Positions 48,153-56,760 of a stretch of 64,000 nucleotides of DNA are shown here, in pieces (position 1 is the first letter of the stretch; each line of letters begins with the position of its first letter). The stretch spans positions 186,001-250,000 of the forward strand of contig NZ_FNKA01000002.1 of NCBI RefSeq assembly GCF_900101335.1, read 5' to 3'. The translations under genes and the position numbers were made by a program. A model generated the notes under the pieces. The model had not been told where the DNA came from and did no database searches. It saw only the letters and a program-made list of their open reading frames with translations. This stretch comes from Quadrisphaera sp. DSM 44207 (lineage in GTDB: Bacteria > Actinomycetota > Actinomycetes > Actinomycetales > Quadrisphaeraceae).

Positions 48153-51100
48153 TCAGCCGCGCAGGGCGCGCAGCGCCGCGAGGATGCGCTTCTCCGAGAC
48201 CGGGGACGGCGTGCCGAGGGTCTGCGCGAACAGGCTGATCCGCAGCTCCTCGAGCATCCACCGCACCGCGCGCACGTCCTCGCCCGACCGGCGCGCCGGC
48301 GGCAGCGCCGCGAGGGTGCGCTCGTGCTCCTGGGTCATCCGCTGCACCACGCCGGTGCGGTCCCGGTCGCGCACGCGGTCGCGCGGCAGCGCGTCGAGGC
48401 GGCGGGAGATGCCGTGCAGGTAGCGCAGCAGGTCCGGCAGGCGCTGCAGGCCGGTCTCGGCGACGAAGCCGGGGTGCACGAGCCCGTCCAGCTGGGCCCG
48501 GGCGTCGGTCAGGGAGGGCAGCAGCGCCAGGTCCGCCGTCCCCTCCAGGCGCCGGCGCACGTCCGCGGCCGTCGCCAGCACGCGCCGGACGACGCCGAGG
48601 GCCTGCGCGGCGGTCGGCACCAGGCGCGGGCGCACGGCGGCGACCACCGCGTCGAAGGCGGCGCGGGTGCGCACGTCGCCGCCGCCGCTGCCGCTGTGCT
48701 CGGCGACGAGGGCGTCCACGGCGGCGGCCGCGACGTCGTCCAGCAGCGCCTCCACCCCGCCCGGCGCGGTGGCCAGGGCGAGCTTGTCGGCGTTGGAGAG
48801 CCCGTCGAGCACCGCCCGGGCGGGCGAGGGCAGCGCGGCGCGCACCAGGGCCCGCACGCCCGCCGGGTGGGCGGCCACCTGCTCCGCCGGCGTCGCCAGC
48901 ACCCGCAGCGCCACCGCCGCGCGCCCGCCGGTGCTGCTGGTGCCGCCGTCCTCGACGACCAGCGCGGGGTGGCCGACGACGGGGCGCCCGTCGGGGCCGA
49001 CCCGCTCCACGGTCTGCGGGATCGGGTCGACGTCCGGCCACCGCGTCAGGCCCGTGCGCTCCAGGGCGTCCCCGGCCCGGGCGACCGCCCGCGAGACCGC
49101 CGAGCGCGTCTGCCCGCGCAGCCGGGCCCGCAACCCCTCGAGGTCCTTCCCCGACGCCACCACCCGCCCGCGCTCGTCCTCGATCGCGAAGGTCGGGCGC
49201 AGGTGCGCGGGCACGGCGTCCGGTGACCACGCCTCGCGCGGCACCACGACGCCGCGCCGGGCGCGCAGCAGCTCGCCCAGCGCCTCGACGAGCGGCTGGC
49301 GCGGCGGCGTGCGCGGCAGCGCCGCCAGCAGCGCGCGGGCGGTGTCGGGCACGGGCACCAGCTGCACCCGCAGCGGCTTGGGCAGGCCCCGCAGCAGCGC
49401 GGTGACGAGCTCGAGGCGGAACCCGGGCACCTGCCAGTCCAGGCCCGCGCTGGAGACCTGGTTGAGCACGGCCAGCGGCACGTGCACGCTCACCCCGTCG
49501 TCCGGCGCGCCCGGCTCGAAGCGGTACGTCAGGTCCAGCACGAGGTCGCCCTCGCGCCAGTGCAGCGGGAAGTCCTCCTCGGCCACCGGCGCCGCCTCGT
49601 CGCGCACGAGCGCGGCGGGGTCGAAGACCAGCAGGTCCGGGCGCCGGCGCCGCTCGGCCTTCCACCAGGCGTCGAAGTGGCGCGCGGAGACGACGTCCTG
49701 CGGGACGCGCGCGTCGTAGAAGGCGAACAGCGTCTCGTCGTCGACGAGCAGGTCGCGCCGCCGCGTGCGCGCCTGCAGCTCCTCGACCTCCTCGAGCAGC
49801 TCGCGGTTGCGCGCCAGGAAGCGGTGGTGCGACGTCCAGTCGCCCTCGACGAGGGCCCGGCGGATGAACAGCTCCCGCGACAGCTGCGGGTCGATGCGCC
49901 CGTAGCCGACCGTGCGGCCCGTCACCACCGGCAGCCCGTAGAGGGTGACGCGCTCGGTGGCCACGACCGCGCCGCGCTTGCGCTCCCAGCGCGGCTCGCT
50001 GTGCTGCCGCTTGACCAGGTGCCCGGCCAGCTGCTCCACCCACAGGGGGTCGATGCGCGCCGTCGTCCGGGCCCACAGCCGCGAGGTCTCCACCAGCTCG
50101 CCGGCGACCACCCACGCCGGCGGCCTCTTCGCCAGCACCGAGCCGGGGCTGAGGGCGAACCGGGCGCCGCGGGCGCCGAGGAACTCCTGCGGCCGCGACG
50201 TCGAGGCGGTGTCCTTCAGGCCCACGTGCGAGAGCAGGCCCGCGAGCAGGGCCTGGTGGACGGCGTCGCGCACCGCCTCCAGCTCCTCCCCGGTGCGCAC
50301 CGGGGCGCCGCCGGAGGTGCCGGTGCCCAGCCCCAGGGTCTTCGTCACCCGGCGCAGCTGGGCGTGCAGGTCCTGCCACTCGCGGATGCGCAGGAAGTGG
50401 AGGAACTCCGCGCGGCACGCGCGCCGGAAGGCGCTGGAGGACAGCTCGCGCTGCTGGGTGCGCAGGTGGTCCCACAGCGCCACGTGCCCGAGGAAGTCGC
50501 TGCCCTCCACGGCGAAGCGGCGGTGCGAGGCCGCGGCGGCCTCCTGCGCGTCCGCCGGGCGCTCGCGCACGTCCTGCACCGACATCGCCGCGACGACCAC
50601 GAGGACCTCGGGCAGCACGCCGAGCCCGTCGGCCGCCAGCAGCATGCGCGCCAGCCGCGGGTCGAGGGGGATCTGCGCGATCCGCCGTCCGGTCTCGGTC
50701 AGGCGCTCGCGCGGGTCGGTGCGCGCGGGGTCGAGGGCGCCGAGCTCGTGCAGCAGCGCGACGCCGTCGCGCACCTGGCGCCGGTCGGGCGGGTCGAGGA
50801 AGGGGAAGGACTCCACCTCGCCGAGGCCGAGGGAGGTCATCTGCAGGATGACCGAGGCGAGGTTGGTGCGCTGGACCTCCGGCTCGGTGTAGCGGGGGCG
50901 GGAGAGGTAGTCCTCCTCGCTGTAGAGCCGGATCGCGACGCCCTCGGCCACGCGCCCGCAGCGCCCCGCCCGCTGGTCCGCGGAGGCCTGGGAGATCGGC
51001 TCGATCGGCAGGCGCTGGACCTTGGTGCGCAGGCTGTAGCGGCTGGTGCGCGCCGTCCCGGCGTCGACGACGTACCGGATGCCCGGCACCGTCAGCGACG

Positions 51101-52277
51101 TCTCGGCCACGTTCGTCGACAGCACGACGCGGCGCCCGGTGTGCGGGGCGAAGACGCGGTGCTGCTCGGCCGCCGACAGGCGCCCGTACAGCGGCAGCAC
51201 CTCGGTGCCCCGCAGCGCCGCGCCGCCCAGGGCGTCGGCGGTGTCGCGGATCTCCCGCTCCCCGGAGAGGAAGACGAGGACGTCGCCGGGTCCCTCGGCG
51301 GCCAGCTCCTGGACGGCGTCCACGACGGCCTCGACCTGGTCGCGCACCACGGTGGTCGCCGGCCGGTCGTGGTCGGGGTCCTCCGCGTCGTCGTCCGCGT
51401 CGTCGTCCGCGTCGCTCGAGCCGCTGGAGGCGGTCGCGGCGGTGGGGACCTCCTCCACGAGCGGGCGGTAGCGGACCTGCACGGGGTAGGTGCGCCCGGA
51501 GACCTCGACGACGGGGACCTCGCCGGCCACGGCGGCGAAGTGCTCGGCGAAGCGGGCCGGCTCGATGGTCGCGGAGGTGACGACGAGCTTGAGGTCCGGG
51601 CGGCGCGGCAGCAGCCGGTGCAGGTAGCCGAGGAGGAAGTCGATGGTCAGGCTCCGCTCGTGGGCCTCGTCGACGACGATCGTGTCGTAGGCGCGCAGGT
51701 CGCGGTCGCGCTGGACCTCCGCGAGCAGGATCCCGTCGGTCATGAGCTTGACGAGGCTGTCGGGGCCGACCTCGTCGGTGAAGCGCACGGCGTAGCCGAC
51801 GGCGCCGCCGACCCGGGTGCCCAGCTCCTCCGCGACGCGCTCGGCAACCGACCGCGCCGCGATCCGGCGCGGCTGGGTGTGGCCGACCATGCCGCGCACG
51901 CCGCGGCCGAGCTCGAGGCAGATCTTCGGCAGCTGCGTCGTCTTGCCCGAGCCGGTCTCGCCGGCGACCACGACGACCTGGTGGTCGCGGATCGCGGCGG
52001 CCAGGCCGTCGCGGCGCTGGCTGACGGGCAGCTGCTCGGGGTAGCGGATCGCCGGCACCGAGGCCCGCCGGCGGGCGACCTGCTCCTCGCTGGCGGCCAC
52101 GGCGGCGGCGACGCTCGCCAGGGCCCGCTCGCGCTCGCGGGGGTCGCGGGTGCGGTGCAGGGCGTCGAGGCGCCGGCGCAGGCGCTGCTCGTCGCGCAGC
52201 ATCACGCCCTCGAGCCGCTGCACCAGCGCCCGCGCGTCCAGCGGCGGGGCGAGGTCGACGGCCGAGGCGGTGTCCAT
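48153..52277 (-). CDS. hrpA: ATP-dependent RNA helicase HrpA
   Basis: The 1374-residue DEAH-box helicase has Walker A GETGSGKTTQLPK, QPRRIAARSVAERVAEELG, DEAH in TIVVDEAHERSLTIDF, SATI, and motif VI QRAGRCGR in DQRAGRCGRV. The long C-terminal half with DUF3418-like sequence is typical of HrpA. In E. coli HrpA processes mRNA and resolves stalled ribosomes. An acidic Asp/Ser repeat loop (DADDDADDDAEDPD) lies near residue 295. It is convergent with dhaK, with only a 15-base gap. Confidence 0.95.
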   Translation of the reverse strand: MDTASAVDLAPPLDARALVQRLEGVMLRDEQRLRRRLDALHRTRDPRERERALASVAAAVAASEEQVARRRASVPAIRYPEQLPVSQRRDGLAAAIRDHQVVVVAGETGSGKTTQLPKICLELGRGVRGMVGHTQPRRIAARSVAERVAEELGTRVGGAVGYAVRFTDEVGPDSLVKLMTDGILLAEVQRDRDLRAYDTIVVDEAHERSLTIDFLLGYLHRLLPRRPDLKLVVTSATIEPARFAEHFAAVAGEVPVVEVSGRTYPVQVRYRPLVEEVPTAATASSGSSDADDDADDDAEDPDHDRPATTVVRDQVEAVVDAVQELAAEGPGDVLVFLSGEREIRDTADALGGAALRGTEVLPLYGRLSAAEQHRVFAPHTGRRVVLSTNVAETSLTVPGIRYVVDAGTARTSRYSLRTKVQRLPIEPISQASADQRAGRCGRVAEGVAIRLYSEEDYLSRPRYTEPEVQRTNLASVILQMTSLGLGEVESFPFLDPPDRRQVRDGVALLHELGALDPARTDPRERLTETGRRIAQIPLDPRLARMLLAADGLGVLPEVLVVVAAMSVQDVRERPADAQEAAAASHRRFAVEGSDFLGHVALWDHLRTQQRELSSSAFRRACRAEFLHFLRIREWQDLHAQLRRVTKTLGLGTGTSGGAPVRTGEELEAVRDAVHQALLAGLLSHVGLKDTASTSRPQEFLGARGARFALSPGSVLAKRPPAWVVAGELVETSRLWARTTARIDPLWVEQLAGHLVKRQHSEPRWERKRGAVVATERVTLYGLPVVTGRTVGYGRIDPQLSRELFIRRALVEGDWTSHHRFLARNRELLEEVEELQARTRRRDLLVDDETLFAFYDARVPQDVVSARHFDAWWKAERRRRPDLLVFDPAALVRDEAAPVAEEDFPLHWREGDLVLDLTYRFEPGAPDDGVSVHVPLAVLNQVSSAGLDWQVPGFRLELVTALLRGLPKPLRVQLVPVPDTARALLAALPRTPPRQPLVEALGELLRARRGVVVPREAWSPDAVPAHLRPTFAIEDERGRVVASGKDLEGLRARLRGQTRSAVSRAVARAGDALERTGLTRWPDVDPIPQTVERVGPDGRPVVGHPALVVEDGGTSSTGGRAAVALRVLATPAEQVAAHPAGVRALVRAALPSPARAVLDGLSNADKLALATAPGGVEALLDDVAAAAVDALVAEHSGSGGGDVRTRAAFDAVVAAVRPRLVPTAAQALGVVRRVLATAADVRRRLEGTADLALLPSLTDARAQLDGLVHPGFVAETGLQRLPDLLRYLHGISRRLDALPRDRVRDRDRTGVVQRMTQEHERTLAALPPARRSGEDVRAVRWMLEELRISLFAQTLGTPSPVSEKRILAALRALRG

Positions 52278-52411
52278 GCTCAGGACAGCGTAGGCGCGCC
52301 CCGATCTCGTCCCGGTCCGCGCGCCCGTCGGCGCGGGGCTGCGACGGTGTCCTGCGGGGGAGGAGCCTCGCCGTCGCGTGTGGGGAGCGGCGCGCCGGGT
52401 AGGGCGGCGCC

Positions 52412-52561
52412 ATGAGCGAGCAGGCGCAGAGCGGGCAGGGCAAGACCGGCGGGCTGCCGGGGGCGAACGCGGACCCGCGCACCGCGGAGCTGGCCGCGGA
52501 CCAGGCGGCCGAGGTCATGCCGACGGAGGAGTCGGACACCCAGGCGCCGCGCGACCGGTGA
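52412..52561 (+). CDS. Small hydrophilic protein (49 residues)
   Basis: A short reading frame MSEQAQSGQGKTGGLPG... to ...TQAPRDR runs from ATG 52412 to TGA with normal high-GC codon use for this genome. It is rich in Ala, Glu, Asp and Gln, with no hydrophobic segment, so it is probably disordered. The ribosome site is weak (GGGCGG). It is followed 21 bases later by the sirtuin gene. No family is recognised. Confidence 0.5.
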   Translation: MSEQAQSGQGKTGGLPGANADPRTAELAADQAAEVMPTEESDTQAPRDR

Positions 52562-52582
52562 GCGCTGCCGCACACTGGTGAC

Positions 52583-53545
52583 GTGGCGGGGGCGGACGGC
52601 GCGACGCAGCGCGATCTGGAGCAGCTGACCGGGCTCGTCGCCGCCGGCCGCGTCCTCGTCCTCTCGGGAGCCGGCATGTCGACCGGCTCCGGCATCCCGG
52701 ACTACCGCGGCCCGACCGGCGCGCTGCGACGCCACACGCCCATGACGTACCAGGAGTTCATCGGCGACCGCGAGGCGCGGCGGCGGTACTGGGCGCGCGG
52801 GTTCGTCGGCTGGCGCCAGGTCGCCGCCGCCCGCCCCAACCCGGCCCACGAGGCGGTCGCCGCGCTGCAGGAGCGGGGCCTCGTCGGCACGGTGGTCACC
52901 CAGAACGTCGACGGGCTCCACCAGGCCGCGGGGTCGCCGCTCGTGGTGGAGCTGCACGGCGCGCTCGACCGCGTCGTCTGCCTCGACTGCGGCGCTCTGC
53001 TGCCGCGCGCGCAGCTGGACCGGCGCCTGCGCGCGGCGAACGCCGAGTTCGACGCCCGCGCGGCCGAGCTGGTCGCGGGCCGGCAGGTCAACCCGGACGG
53101 CGACGTGGAGCTGCCCGAGGACGTCGTGCGCTGCTTCCAGGTGGTGCCGTGCCCGGTGTGCGAGGGCGGCGTGCTCAAGCCCGACGTCGTCTTCTTCGGC
53201 GAGAGCGTGCCGCGCGAGCGGGTGCGGCGCTGCTTCGACCTGCTGGCCTCGGCGCGCTCGCTGCTGGTCCTGGGCTCGTCCCTGACGGTGATGAGCGGGT
53301 ACCGGTTCGTGCGGGCGGCGGCGAAGGCGGGGCAGCCGGTGGCCGTCGTCAACGCCGGCGCCACCCGCGGGGACGGCGAGGCGAGCCTGAAGGTCGACGC
53401 GCCGCTGGCCCCGACGCTGCAGGCGGTGCTGGCGGCGCTCGACGGCTCGGGTGCTGAGGGCGGCGGGGCAGTCGAGGGCGGCGAGGCAGTTGAGGGCGGC
53501 AGAGGCGTCGGGCGGCCCGGGCGCGGCGCCGTCCTCGCCGGCTGA
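52583..53545 (+). CDS. Sirtuin (NAD-dependent protein deacetylase)
   Basis: The 320-residue Sir2 protein has GAGMSTGSGIPDYRG, TQNVDGLHQAAG, catalytic His in VELHGALDRVVC, zinc cysteines CLDC and CPVC, and LGSSLTVMSGYRFV. It removes acyl groups from lysine using NAD. GTG start. The C-terminal tail has three 18-base repeat units (53456-53509) coding for EGG(G/E)AV-like sequence, which is not part of the enzyme core. A strong hairpin follows. Confidence 0.94.
   Translation: MAGADGATQRDLEQLTGLVAAGRVLVLSGAGMSTGSGIPDYRGPTGALRRHTPMTYQEFIGDREARRRYWARGFVGWRQVAAARPNPAHEAVAALQERGLVGTVVTQNVDGLHQAAGSPLVVELHGALDRVVCLDCGALLPRAQLDRRLRAANAEFDARAAELVAGRQVNPDGDVELPEDVVRCFQVVPCPVCEGGVLKPDVVFFGESVPRERVRRCFDLLASARSLLVLGSSLTVMSGYRFVRAAAKAGQPVAVVNAGATRGDGEASLKVDAPLAPTLQAVLAALDGSGAEGGGAVEGGEAVEGGRGVGRPGRGAVLAG
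53456..53509 (+). repeat. 18-base tandem repeat in the sirtuin tail
   Basis: Three units starting GAGGGCGGC, with 3-5 differences, in frame. Confidence 0.85.
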
Positions 53546-53604
53546 CGACCCTGACGGCGCCGCGCCGCAGACGCGGGACCCGCCCGGCGCTCCTGGCCGG
53601 GCGT

Positions 53605-53659
53605 GAGGTGTCACGGGTGGGGGTGCGGAGGTCCCCCGCACCCCCACCCGTGACACCTC
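53605..53659. terminator. Long perfect hairpin between sirtuin and acyl-CoA oxidase genes
   Basis: A perfect 24-base inverted repeat (53605-53628 and 53636-53659) with a 7-base loop lies 59 bases past the sirtuin stop and 47 bases past the oxidase stop on the other strand. It is a bidirectional terminator, or possibly a copy of a mobile palindromic element given its length. Confidence 0.75.
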
Positions 53660-53706
53660 GAGGGCGGCCACCGCGGGAGAGGTGCAGGGCGCGCGGAGCC
53701 GGTGCC

Positions 53707-55845
53707 TCAGTCCTGCAGCACCGCCGCCTGCAGCCACTCGTCGGGGATGCCGAACCCGGCGACCAGGCGCGAGGCGTGCGGGCGCAGCTGCGCGCACAGG
53801 TCGTTCACGGCCCGCACGAGGGCCTTCGAGCGCGCCGGGGTGATCCAGCCGCGCTCGAGCAGCCAGGCGCGGTCGGCCTCGAGGTCGGCGAGCACGTGCA
53901 GGTCGAGGGTGCGCGAGAGCAGCGCCCTCGCCTGCGGGTCCTGACACGCCCGCACCGCGCGGTCGAACGCCTCGGCGACCTCCCGGGCCACGTGCGCGCG
54001 AGCGGCCAGCACGAGGTGGTCCTGCACGTCGTTGCTGATCGTGAAGGCGTCGGCGCCGGCCTTCTTCGCCCGCCGCATGCGGGTGGCGAGGGTCTCGAGC
54101 ACCCGCCGCTCGCGCCACTGCAGCGTGCGCAGCTGCCACTCGCGGTCCAGCAGCTCGGCGGTCTCGTCGCGGCCCGGTGCCACCTCGGTGATCCGCCCCA
54201 CCAGCTGGCGCGCCTGCGTGCGGCTGGCGAGGGTCGCCACGAGCTGCGCGGTCGCCGCGCGCGCGGTGCCGAGGGTGTCGAGGTCCTCGAAGGAGTCGCG
54301 GTAGGCGGTCAGCAGGCCCTTGGCGACCAGCTGCAGGAGCACGGTGTTGTCGCCCTCGAACGTCGTGAACACGTCCGTGTCGGCCTTCAGCTGCCCGAGC
54401 CGGTTCTCCGAGAGGTACCCCGCGCCGCCGCACGCCTCGCGCGCGGCCTGGATCGTCGCGCTCGCGTGCCACGTGGCGGTCGCCTTCATCCCGGCTGCGC
54501 GCGCTTCCAGGCGCCGCTGCGCCTCGCTGTCCGCGCTCGCGCCGCGCAGCACCGGGTTCTGCACCTCGTGCAGCTGCTCGGTCAGCTCGTCCTGGGCGAA
54601 GCCGAGGGCCACGGTGGTGGCGAGCGCCGGCAGCAGGCGCCGCTGGTGGGTGCGGTAGTCCAGCAGCAGCACCTCCTCCCCGGCGCCGCCGGCGCGCGGG
54701 AACTGCCGGCGCCGCTCGGCGTAGCCGACCGCGATGGCCAGCGCGGTGCGGGTCGCGGCCAGCGCGCCGCCGCCGATGCAGACCCGGCCCTTGACCAGGG
54801 CGCCGAGCGTGGTGAAGAAGCGCGCGTTGCGGCTGGCCATCGGGCTGGAGTAGGTGCCGTCGGTGGCGACGCTGCCGTAGCGGTCCAGCAGCGCCTCGCG
54901 CGGCACGCGCACGGAGTCGAAGAGGATCCGCCCGTTGTCCACCCCGTTCAGGCCCGCCTTGCGCCCGCAGTCGAGCAGCGTCACGCCGGGCAGCGGGTCC
55001 CCGGCCTCGTCGCGCACCGGGACGAGGAAGGCGTGCACCCCGTGCGCCTCGCCGAGGCTGCGCAGCTGGGCGAAGACGACGGCCGCGCGGGCGTCGCGGG
55101 CGGCGCCGCCGATGTAGTCCTTGCGCGCCTGCGGGTCGGGGGAGTGGATCACGAACTCCTCCGTGTGCGCGTCGTAGGTCGCCGTGGTGCGCAGCGACGC
55201 GACGTCGGAGCCGTGGCCGGTCTCGGTCATGGCGAAGCAGCCGAGCAGCGAGCCGTCGAGCGCGCCCGGCAGGTGGGCGCGGCGGTGGCGCTCGGTGCCC
55301 AGGGCCTGGATCGCGCCGGCGAACAGGCCCCACTGCACGCCGGACTTGATCGTCAGGGACAGGTCGACGTGGCCGAGCATCTCGAAGTCGACCGTCTGCG
55401 CGCCGATGTCCTCGCGCCCGCCGACGTCCGCGGAGAACCCGTCCAGGTGGTCCCCGAGCGCGGCCAGCGCGCGCAGGCGCTGCGTCGTCAGCGCCCGGTG
55501 CTCCTCGGTGCCCAGGTGGTCGGTGGGGCGGGCGAGCTCGGCGGGCAGGCTCGCGCGGATGCGCTCGCGCACCTCGTGCCGGTGCCCGTCCATCACCCGC
55601 CGCAGGACGTCGGGATCGGCGGCCAGATCGGGAGCGGTGGCCGCCACCGCGCCCCGGGCGGTCGCCGAGCCCCGGCGCGGGACGGGCACCGCCGTCCCGG
55701 GCGCCGCGGCTCCCGACGTCGCGACGACGGCCTGCTCGGCGACCTGGGCGGCGACCCGCGCGTCGGCGGCCGCGTCGGCGGCCGCGTCGGCGGCCGCGTC
55801 GGCGGTCGCGTCGGCGGCTGGGGCGCCTGCGTCGGTGGTGCTCAT
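53707..55845 (-). CDS. Acyl-CoA oxidase-like flavoprotein
   Basis: The 712-residue protein has the acyl-CoA oxidase/dehydrogenase layout. An N-terminal helical domain is followed by FAMTETGHGSDVASLRT at the FAD/substrate site, YIGGAARDARAAVVFAQL, GVDNGRILFDSVRVPR, AREACGGAGYLSENR, and a long C-terminal second domain ending WLQAAVLQ. Peroxisomal-type oxidases are two-domain like this and make hydrogen peroxide; dehydrogenase activity cannot be excluded. ATG overlaps the TetR stop. Residues 8-30 are an ADAA repeat (55760-55819). It is divergent from the thiolase gene. Confidence 0.9.
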   Translation of the reverse strand: MSTTDAGAPAADATADAAADAAADAAADARVAAQVAEQAVVATSGAAAPGTAVPVPRRGSATARGAVAATAPDLAADPDVLRRVMDGHRHEVRERIRASLPAELARPTDHLGTEEHRALTTQRLRALAALGDHLDGFSADVGGREDIGAQTVDFEMLGHVDLSLTIKSGVQWGLFAGAIQALGTERHRRAHLPGALDGSLLGCFAMTETGHGSDVASLRTTATYDAHTEEFVIHSPDPQARKDYIGGAARDARAAVVFAQLRSLGEAHGVHAFLVPVRDEAGDPLPGVTLLDCGRKAGLNGVDNGRILFDSVRVPREALLDRYGSVATDGTYSSPMASRNARFFTTLGALVKGRVCIGGGALAATRTALAIAVGYAERRRQFPRAGGAGEEVLLLDYRTHQRRLLPALATTVALGFAQDELTEQLHEVQNPVLRGASADSEAQRRLEARAAGMKATATWHASATIQAAREACGGAGYLSENRLGQLKADTDVFTTFEGDNTVLLQLVAKGLLTAYRDSFEDLDTLGTARAATAQLVATLASRTQARQLVGRITEVAPGRDETAELLDREWQLRTLQWRERRVLETLATRMRRAKKAGADAFTISNDVQDHLVLAARAHVAREVAEAFDRAVRACQDPQARALLSRTLDLHVLADLEADRAWLLERGWITPARSKALVRAVNDLCAQLRPHASRLVAGFGIPDEWLQAAVLQD
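55760..55819 (-). repeat. 12-base tandem repeat in the oxidase N-terminus
   Basis: Five units of GCGTCGGCGGCC (the last two with one change each), encoding ADAA repeats on the minus strand. Confidence 0.92.
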
Positions 55846-56621
55846 CGTTCCTCCTCCTCGAGGCCCGGCACGGGCGCCGTGCCCGCCGGGGTGGTGCTGA
55901 GCCCGGTGCCGGGCCCGGACGGCACCCCGCTCGGCGCGCCGCTCAGCGACCCGCTCGTTGCGCCGCTCGAGCCCGGTGCGCCGAGCCCGCCCTGCTCCGG
56001 CAGGACGGCGGCGAGCCCGCCCCAGGCCAGGGCCGTCAGCTGCTCGGCCAGGACGGCGGCGGGCAGGCGCCCCACCTGCCCGGACCAGTGGTCGGCCGCG
56101 GCCCGCACGAGGCCGATCAGCCCGTGGCCCCACGCGCCCGTGGCCTCCGCGCGAGCGCCGCGGGCGCGCAGGTGCGTCGTGATCAGGCGCGCCACCTCGT
56201 CCCCGAGCGCGGCGGACAGCCCCGAGACCGGGTCGCTCGCCGGCAGGCGGTCCAGGCCCGGGCGGTGGACGACGAAGCGGTACACGTGCGGGTCGGCCTC
56301 CACCAGGCGCAGGTAGGTCGCGATGGCGGCGGCGAGGGCCTCGCGCGGGGTGGTCGTGCCCGTGATGGCGGTGCGCAGCTCGGAGACGATGCGCCGGTCC
56401 ACGCGCGCGGCGACCGCGAGGTAGAGCTCCTCCTTGTCGGCGAAGTGCCGGTAGAGGACGGTCTTGCTCGTGCCGGCGAGGGCGGCGATCTCGTCCATGC
56501 CCACGGACGGGCCGTGGCGCGTGATGGCCCGCAGCGCGGCGTCGACCAGCTCGGCCCGCCGGGTGCGGCGGTGCTGCTCCCAGCGCGTGGTGCGCCGGTC
56601 CGTCGCCTGCAGGGTGCTCAC
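55842..56621 (-). CDS. TetR-family regulator of the lipid cluster
   Basis: The 259-residue protein has the TetR HTH (MDEIAALAGTSKTVLYRHFADKEELYLAVA) at about residues 42-71, with RRTRRAELVDAALRAI before it. A Gly/Ser/Pro tail of about 50 residues at the C-terminus is unusual. Its stop overlaps the acyl-CoA oxidase start (ATGA). The shared gap to the thiolase gene has an inverted repeat (56649-56675) that could be its operator. It probably senses a fatty acyl-CoA or similar compound, by analogy with actinobacterial lipid TetR proteins. Confidence 0.9.
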   Translation of the reverse strand: MSTLQATDRRTTRWEQHRRTRRAELVDAALRAITRHGPSVGMDEIAALAGTSKTVLYRHFADKEELYLAVAARVDRRIVSELRTAITGTTTPREALAAAIATYLRLVEADPHVYRFVVHRPGLDRLPASDPVSGLSAALGDEVARLITTHLRARGARAEATGAWGHGLIGLVRAAADHWSGQVGRLPAAVLAEQLTALAWGGLAAVLPEQGGLGAPGSSGATSGSLSGAPSGVPSGPGTGLSTTPAGTAPVPGLEEEER

Positions 56622-56648
56622 CCGCGGCACGCTACCGTCGGTGACAGC

Positions 56649-56675
56649 GTATGCGCTACCCCTGGTACCGCATAC
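56649..56675. promoter_or_regulatory. Possible TetR operator before the thiolase gene
   Basis: GTATGCG (56649-56655) and CGCATAC (56669-56675) form a perfect 7-base inverted repeat with a 13-base spacer, in an A/T-richer part of the divergent region. It fits control of both the TetR/oxidase and the thiolase operons. Confidence 0.55.
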
Positions 56676-56760
56676 TCGTCGTTCCGGATACTGTGCGCAA
56701 CGGCGCCCGATCCGCGCGCCCGTCCGCTTCCCCGTGCACCGCAGCACCCCAGGAGGACCC

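Noticed and set aside
49482-52415. Long open frames on the strand opposite hrpA, some close to 1000 codons
   Set aside because: Composition is Arg/Ala/Gly/His-rich low complexity, typical of the antisense of a high-GC gene; no motif was found, and hrpA on the other strand is unambiguous.
53608-56316. 900-codon open frame antisense to the acyl-CoA oxidase and TetR genes
   Set aside because: Same antisense high-GC artefact; the reading frame has no domain and the minus-strand genes have clear motifs.
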